A stretch of 64,000 nucleotides of DNA, from the NCBI GenBank assembly GCA_026706485.1, contig JAPOYR010000004.1:310001-374000 (forward strand). Direction: 5' to 3'. The position numbers and the translations under genes were made by a program. Numbering within the stretch: position 1 is the stretch's first letter; the number at the start of each line of letters is the position of its first letter. The notes below the pieces were generated by a model. The model saw only the letters and a list, made by a program, of their open reading frames with translations. It had not been told where the DNA came from and did not search any database. Shown here piece after piece: positions 60,541-64,000 of this stretch. This stretch comes from Chloroflexota bacterium (GTDB lineage: Bacteria > Chloroflexota > UBA11872).

Positions 60541-61500
60541 GCGCGGGCGAGGGCTGCGATGCTTGCGCATGAGAGGCATCTCGCACGAGGCGACGATGAG
60601 CGCACCCTTGGCGGAAGAAACGATTCGCGACGCTTTGCGCGAGGTGATCGACCCCGAGATTGGCATCAACATCGTGGACCTGGGACTGATCTACGAGATC
60701 GAGCTGGCCTCCGCCGAGTCCGATGCCCACGACGTCTCGGTCACAATGACCCTGACGACGCCCGGATGCCCGGCCGGACCGCAAATCCTGCAGCAGGTGA
60801 AGCAGGTGGTGGAGGCGGTGCCCGGCGTGAGCAGCATGGATCTCGATCTCACGTTCAGCCCCTTGTGGAACGAGGAGATGCTGAGCGAGGACGTCCGCTG
60901 GATTCTGGGCCGGTAGCGCCAAGGTGGGGCGTGGCGCGCTCTGGCGTTGGGCGTGGGAGCCGCTCCTGACGCTGAGGTCGTGCGGGTTGCGGCGCGGGCG
61001 GCTCTATGCGGCGTGGATCGCGGTGCATGGCGTGCTGGCGGTGCTGCCGGCCATCACCCGCGGACGTCTCGACTGGCCGCCACTCAATGCCTGGGAGATG
61101 CCCGTGCAAGTGCGACCTGGGGGGGGCGTGCCGATCACATACTGGGTGATCCCCCTGGAGGCGAACTATGAGGGCACGCCGCTCAATACCTATTCGATCG
61201 TGCTCTGGAGCATGGTGGCCGCCTTGGCGCTTGCCCAAGTGGTCCGACCGGCCGCCGGCCGTCGCTGGCTCTGGCTGTCCGGCTGGATTTGTGCTGGGGG
61301 CCTCGCAGCGCTGATCGCGGCGGAGGAACATTACGATTGGAAAGGCTCTCTCGGTAGCCAAGTCCAATGGTTCGAGTTTGTTTCCTCCACGGTGCGCTGG
61401 GAGGTTGTCGTCGCGCCATTCGCAGCCCTGCCAGTAGCTTTAGCGGGCAATGTGATCTATCGGTCGGTGTCGAGGCTTCCTGCATTGGCCATGCTGTCTG
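60541..61500 (+). repeat. Tandem duplication, copy B identical tract (960 bp)
   Basis: Partner of 58823-59782. The first mismatch on the right is at 61501 (c versus t at 59783), and on the left at 60540 (t versus c at 58822). Confidence 0.85.
60596..60916 (+). CDS. MIP18/SufT/PaaD-type Fe-S assembly protein (copy B)
   Basis: A 106-aa protein identical in sequence to the one at 58878-59198, with DUF59 motifs (DPEIGINIVDLGL and TTPGCPAGPQ). Its former upstream partner, the phosphoesterase, is dead in this copy. The gene itself has no damage. It is therefore a second source of the same protein, kept identical by recent gene conversion or duplication. Confidence 0.88.
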   Translation: MSAPLAEETIRDALREVIDPEIGINIVDLGLIYEIELASAESDAHDVSVTMTLTTPGCPAGPQILQQVKQVVEAVPGVSSMDLDLTFSPLWNEEMLSEDVRWILGR

Positions 61501-61724
61501 CAGCCGCATGCTTTTTCGCTTTTGTCACCTTGTCTCATGACATAGGCGCGTCTAATAACCTGTGGATAGATCTCATAGAAGAAGGGTCAGAAATGACGCT
61601 TGGGGCTATTCTTATCGTGATACTATACGAGCTGCTTATGCGATACTATATTGAGGTTAAGCATGAGGACTCGCCGATAGGAGCATTAACAGCACTAAGA
61701 CGCCGATGGCGAGGCCAAGTGTGA
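60924..61724 (+). CDS. Polytopic membrane protein (copy B)
   Basis: A 266-aa paralogue of the protein at 59206, identical for about the first 193 residues and then divergent (FFAFVTLSHDIGASNNLWID versus IFAIASLAHEIVQYNLWMD). The reading frame and length are kept, and both end in a similar '...ALRRRWRGQ' tail. The 3' end overlaps the convergent gene at 61657 by 68 bp. Function unknown. Confidence 0.7.
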   Translation: MGRGALWRWAWEPLLTLRSCGLRRGRLYAAWIAVHGVLAVLPAITRGRLDWPPLNAWEMPVQVRPGGGVPITYWVIPLEANYEGTPLNTYSIVLWSMVAALALAQVVRPAAGRRWLWLSGWICAGGLAALIAAEEHYDWKGSLGSQVQWFEFVSSTVRWEVVVAPFAALPVALAGNVIYRSVSRLPALAMLSAAACFFAFVTLSHDIGASNNLWIDLIEEGSEMTLGAILIVILYELLMRYYIEVKHEDSPIGALTALRRRWRGQV

Positions 61725-62433
61725 TGAGCACGCTCTGCCCGGCGGTATGCCGGAAGACGCCTCGCCAGTGACCGGATTCCTGGACCCTCCAGGCGGCAGC
61801 CACGGCAAAGACGATGAGAAGGCCCCATAGCACGGCGTCCACAATGAGGAATAATCGCCACGGGTCGGCCGTGACGAGGTGTTCCAGCACGCGACCGCCT
61901 CGACCGGTCCAAAAGGGCCGCATGGCAAGGTCAAGATGCGCGCGAGAGGCATCGCCATTAATCGACACCTGACCAGCCGGATTCATGTCCGAGCCGGTGA
62001 TGCCAAAGAACACAAACGGCGGCGGGCTACTGAGGACGGTGAGTTCAAGGATGTAGAGCGTTCCACCGCTGTCGGGAATCGGCGCGAATCGAATCTCGAG
62101 CGGGGCGCCGGCCGTCGATTGGTCGAGGACTCCAATGCGGCTTTCGCGGATCGCAGCGTCCGCCCCGTGGGGAATCACGCGTGCAAGCACGTCGCCCACC
62201 GTCCCCGTGCTTTCGCCTTCGATCTTGGCCCATACGTCGATACGGGACAAATAGTCATGTTGGACTCGAAACGGCTGCGTCACAAACGAGACTGGACCGG
62301 CGTAAAAGCCGTGGCGAACGTCATTCCACTCGTCCGCTTGACGCTCGAATTCGGCAAAGAGTGCGACGCCGGCGACGGTACAGAAAGCGACTACAACGCC
62401 CAGGCTGAGGAGTGCCCGTGGACGGCGGCGCAT
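61657..62433 (-). CDS. Membrane protein with extracytoplasmic domain
   Basis: A 258-aa protein: an N-terminal helix (ALLSLGVVVAFCTVAGVALF), a ~150-residue soluble domain (beta-rich: DYLSRIDVWAKIEGESTGTV, APLEIRFAPIPDSGGTLYIL), then two C-terminal helices (LFLIVDAVLWGLLIVFAVAA and LGLAIGVLVLLMLLSA). I do not recognise the family. Chosen start: ATG 62433. The C-terminal coding end overlaps the convergent membrane gene, and a degraded copy of that end persists at about 59936-60030. Confidence 0.7.
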   Translation of the reverse strand: MRRRPRALLSLGVVVAFCTVAGVALFAEFERQADEWNDVRHGFYAGPVSFVTQPFRVQHDYLSRIDVWAKIEGESTGTVGDVLARVIPHGADAAIRESRIGVLDQSTAGAPLEIRFAPIPDSGGTLYILELTVLSSPPPFVFFGITGSDMNPAGQVSINGDASRAHLDLAMRPFWTGRGGRVLEHLVTADPWRLFLIVDAVLWGLLIVFAVAAAWRVQESGHWRGVFRHTAGQSVLITLGLAIGVLVLLMLLSASPHA

Positions 62434-62558
62434 GGCGCTCAGGATACAGCACACACGCAGCCACGCGGGGTGCGACGCATGGCGCGGACACGCGTGGCAG
62501 ACATGCCCCAGGCGGTAGCTGGACGCCGAGCGCCGGGTCTGCGCCACCACGGTCCGGC

Positions 62559-63305
62559 ATGAGCGCGCGGCGCGCGACCCGGCTCAGCTTCACCAAGCTG
62601 TCGCTCTTCGAGTTTTGCCCCACGGCCTATCGCTATCGCTACGTCGAGCGCGTGCCGATGCCCTTCGTGCCGCGGATCGTCGTGGGCGCGATCGTGCACA
62701 CGGTGCTCAACCGGCTCTTCGAGCGGCTGCAGCAACGGCAGCAAGTCGACAAGGGTGTCCTCGACCGTTTGCACGCGGACTACTGGAACGATGCGCCGCA
62801 GCTCGACCGTGAGCGGTTTCCTGACATGTGGCGGGACGGACAAGCGTTACTGGACGGGTATTGGTCGGCCAACCACGCCGATCTCGGCCAACCGGTGCTG
62901 CTCGAGTCGCGATTTCGGTTTCGTCCAGATCCCGAGGCCCGGTATTCCATCGAAGGCGTGATCGATCGGGTGGACGAGACCCCATCAGGCGCGGCAGTCA
63001 TCGACTACAAGAGCGGTCGCCGCCCGGAGCGGCTCCCGGACCGCCTGCGCGCGCAGCTCCACACCTACGCGCTGGGCGTGGAGCAGGTGCACCAGCGCCG
63101 CGTCGAGCGCCTGGACGCCTATTTCCTGGCTGACAACGCCGCCATCTCGGTGGAACCGGACCCCGACTACGGCCACGCGTTGCTGGATCGCTATGCAAAC
63201 ACGGCGGACCGGGTCGAGGCCGGCAGTTTCACCGCCACGCCCGGGCCGCACTGCGCCTGGTGCGACTTCCGTGACCGGTGTCCGTTCCGCGCGACGGATG
63301 CCTAG
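62559..63305 (+). CDS. RecB/Cas4-type PD-(D/E)XK nuclease with Fe-S cysteines
   Basis: A 248-aa nuclease. RLSFTKLSLFEFCPTAYRYR contains the first Cys. The active site is SIEGVIDRVDE (D) and AAVIDYKSGRRPE (D-x-K), with QLHTYALGVEQVH as the QhxxY motif. HCAWCDFRDRCPF supplies three more Cys, giving a four-Cys cluster site as in AddB and Cas4. No CRISPR array or AddA is nearby, so it may work in DNA repair. The start is the ATG at 62559. Confidence 0.9.
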   Translation: MSARRATRLSFTKLSLFEFCPTAYRYRYVERVPMPFVPRIVVGAIVHTVLNRLFERLQQRQQVDKGVLDRLHADYWNDAPQLDRERFPDMWRDGQALLDGYWSANHADLGQPVLLESRFRFRPDPEARYSIEGVIDRVDETPSGAAVIDYKSGRRPERLPDRLRAQLHTYALGVEQVHQRRVERLDAYFLADNAAISVEPDPDYGHALLDRYANTADRVEAGSFTATPGPHCAWCDFRDRCPFRATDA

Positions 63306-63308
63306 CGC

Positions 63309-64000
63309 TCAGCCCGCGCGGCCGTTGCCGTTCGCGGTGAAACAGGTGCCCGCGGCGCAGTAGTGGTCGCGGATGTGGGCCTCGAACTCGTCGCGGAAGC
63401 GGCTGGCCGCGCCGCGCACCGGCTGATGCGCAAAGTGCCCCAGCCCGCAGAACGACGCCATCATGCTGGCGCCCAGTTCCTCCAGCAGGTCGAGATCATC
63501 CATCGTGCCCTGGCCGTGCATGATGCGCTCGCAAATCTGGACCAGGTTGGGCGTGCCCTCGCGGCAGGGGATGCAAAAGCCGCAACTCTCGTCCTCGAAG
63601 AACAGCGCGTCTCGGTAGGCCGCGTCGACCATGCAGGCGGTCTCGTCGAACACCACCACGCCGCCGGTGCCCATGATCGTGCCCAGCTCGGCCATGGACT
63701 TGGGCTCAAGCGACGCGTCGATCTCGGCCGGGGTCAGGGGCGCGGACGACGCTCCGCCGGGCTTGAATCCCTTGAGAGTCCGCCCCTCCGGCACGCCGCC
63801 GCCGTGATCCATGATCACCTCACGGGCCGAGACGCCCAGGGGCAGCTCCACGCAGACAGGGTTCACCACGTTGCCCGAGAGGCAATACATCTTGGTGCCC
63901 GCCGCGTCGCCGATGCCGAGGTCCTTGAACCACTCGGCGCCCTTCATCACGATGGCGGGCGCGGCGGCCAGCGTCTCGACGTTATTGATCGCGGTCGGCA
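63309..64000 (-). CDS. nuoF: NADH dehydrogenase NuoF-type subunit (C-terminal part)
   Basis: The partial gene runs off the window. The visible part starts with PTAINNVETLAAAPAIVMKG and covers the SLBB domain (VNPVCVELPLGVSAREVIMD). The N3 cluster motif follows in DESCGFCIPCREGTPNLVQI, with the fourth Cys in MASFCGLGHFA. NuoF passes electrons from FMN to the Fe-S chain of complex I; HoxF/FdhB relatives share this part. A short extension follows the last cluster ligand. High confidence for the 51-kDa family, less for which complex. Confidence 0.9.
   Translation of the reverse strand, partial: PTAINNVETLAAAPAIVMKGAEWFKDLGIGDAAGTKMYCLSGNVVNPVCVELPLGVSAREVIMDHGGGVPEGRTLKGFKPGGASSAPLTPAEIDASLEPKSMAELGTIMGTGGVVVFDETACMVDAAYRDALFFEDESCGFCIPCREGTPNLVQICERIMHGQGTMDDLDLLEELGASMMASFCGLGHFAHQPVRGAASRFRDEFEAHIRDHYCAAGTCFTANGNGRAG

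Noticed and set aside
62559-63305. Cas4 of a CRISPR system.
   Set aside because: No cas genes or CRISPR array exist in the window. A RecB/AddB-like repair nuclease is the simpler reading.
63309-64000. HoxF or formate dehydrogenase beta subunit instead of NuoF.
   Set aside because: The visible C-terminal part cannot separate these. NuoF is the commonest, and no hydrogenase or formate dehydrogenase gene is seen in the window.
1-64000. tRNA, rRNA or CRISPR arrays.
   Set aside because: I looked in the intergenic gaps and saw no cloverleaf with conserved arms, no rRNA and no regularly spaced repeats. A tRNAscan run could still find one.

Overview
The window is a GC-rich bacterial chromosome segment with tightly packed genes, many 1-8 nt stop/start overlaps and few promoter-sized gaps. 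The gene mix points to an aerobic bacterium. It includes heme A biosynthesis (ctaA/ctaB), a complex I NuoF-type subunit, DUF3179 and SIMPL proteins, a Tat-type lipoprotein signal, an Mrp with an N-terminal MIP18 domain, and intergenic palindromes of the 'gtcattccgagcg..' type. Together these suggest a Chloroflexota lineage (SAR202/Dehalococcoidia-like). That placement is inference: no rRNA gene is present.

Layout. 1-3563: end of coaE, then threonine synthesis (hom-thrC) and a GNAT enzyme on the minus strand. 3564-6762: a compositionally different, lower-GC island between two ~98-bp direct repeats. It carries a three-gene operon (66-aa protein, Rad50/SMC-like ATPase with a zinc hook, PD-(D/E)XK-like nuclease) that looks like an uncharacterised SMC-nuclease defence system. 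6959-12948: CinA/NMNAT-like fusion, Rieske protein, amidohydrolase, a VapBC-type pair, M32 carboxypeptidase and surE. 13037-19962: a heterodimeric ABC exporter, thrS without a TGS domain, and obg. 20058-27851: PIG-L-like protein with a degraded active site, DinG-type helicase, SIMPL protein, FmdB-type zinc ribbon, apt, a HhH-GPD glycosylase, mrp and gpsA. 27852-31210: palindrome-rich intergenic DNA, RidA, an internally repeated membrane protein and a zinc alcohol dehydrogenase. 31357-35749: recA, a stress protein, a divergent PRPP-synthetase-like protein, ggt and a NifU-type scaffold. 35841-39413: DUF3179 lipoprotein, a CoxB-like mini membrane protein, ctaA and ctaB. 39477-47279: MFS and ABC transporters, a peroxiredoxin, an HpcH aldolase and a malate dehydrogenase. 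Next come a redoxin with an in-frame UGA at its active-site Cys position plus a SECIS-like hairpin (probable selenoprotein), a glutaredoxin and a decayed VapBC module. 47280-52204: rpmI-rplT-rRNA methyltransferase-pheS-pheT. 52346-57597: two tandem leucine-rich-repeat lipoproteins. 58080-62433: a tandem duplication (metallophosphoesterase, MIP18, membrane protein) with a 960-bp identical tract and a dead phosphoesterase copy. 62559-64000: a RecB-type Fe-S nuclease and the C-terminal part of nuoF.

The two strongest leads are the UGA-containing redoxin (45805-46263) and the repeat-flanked SMC/nuclease island (3564-6762).
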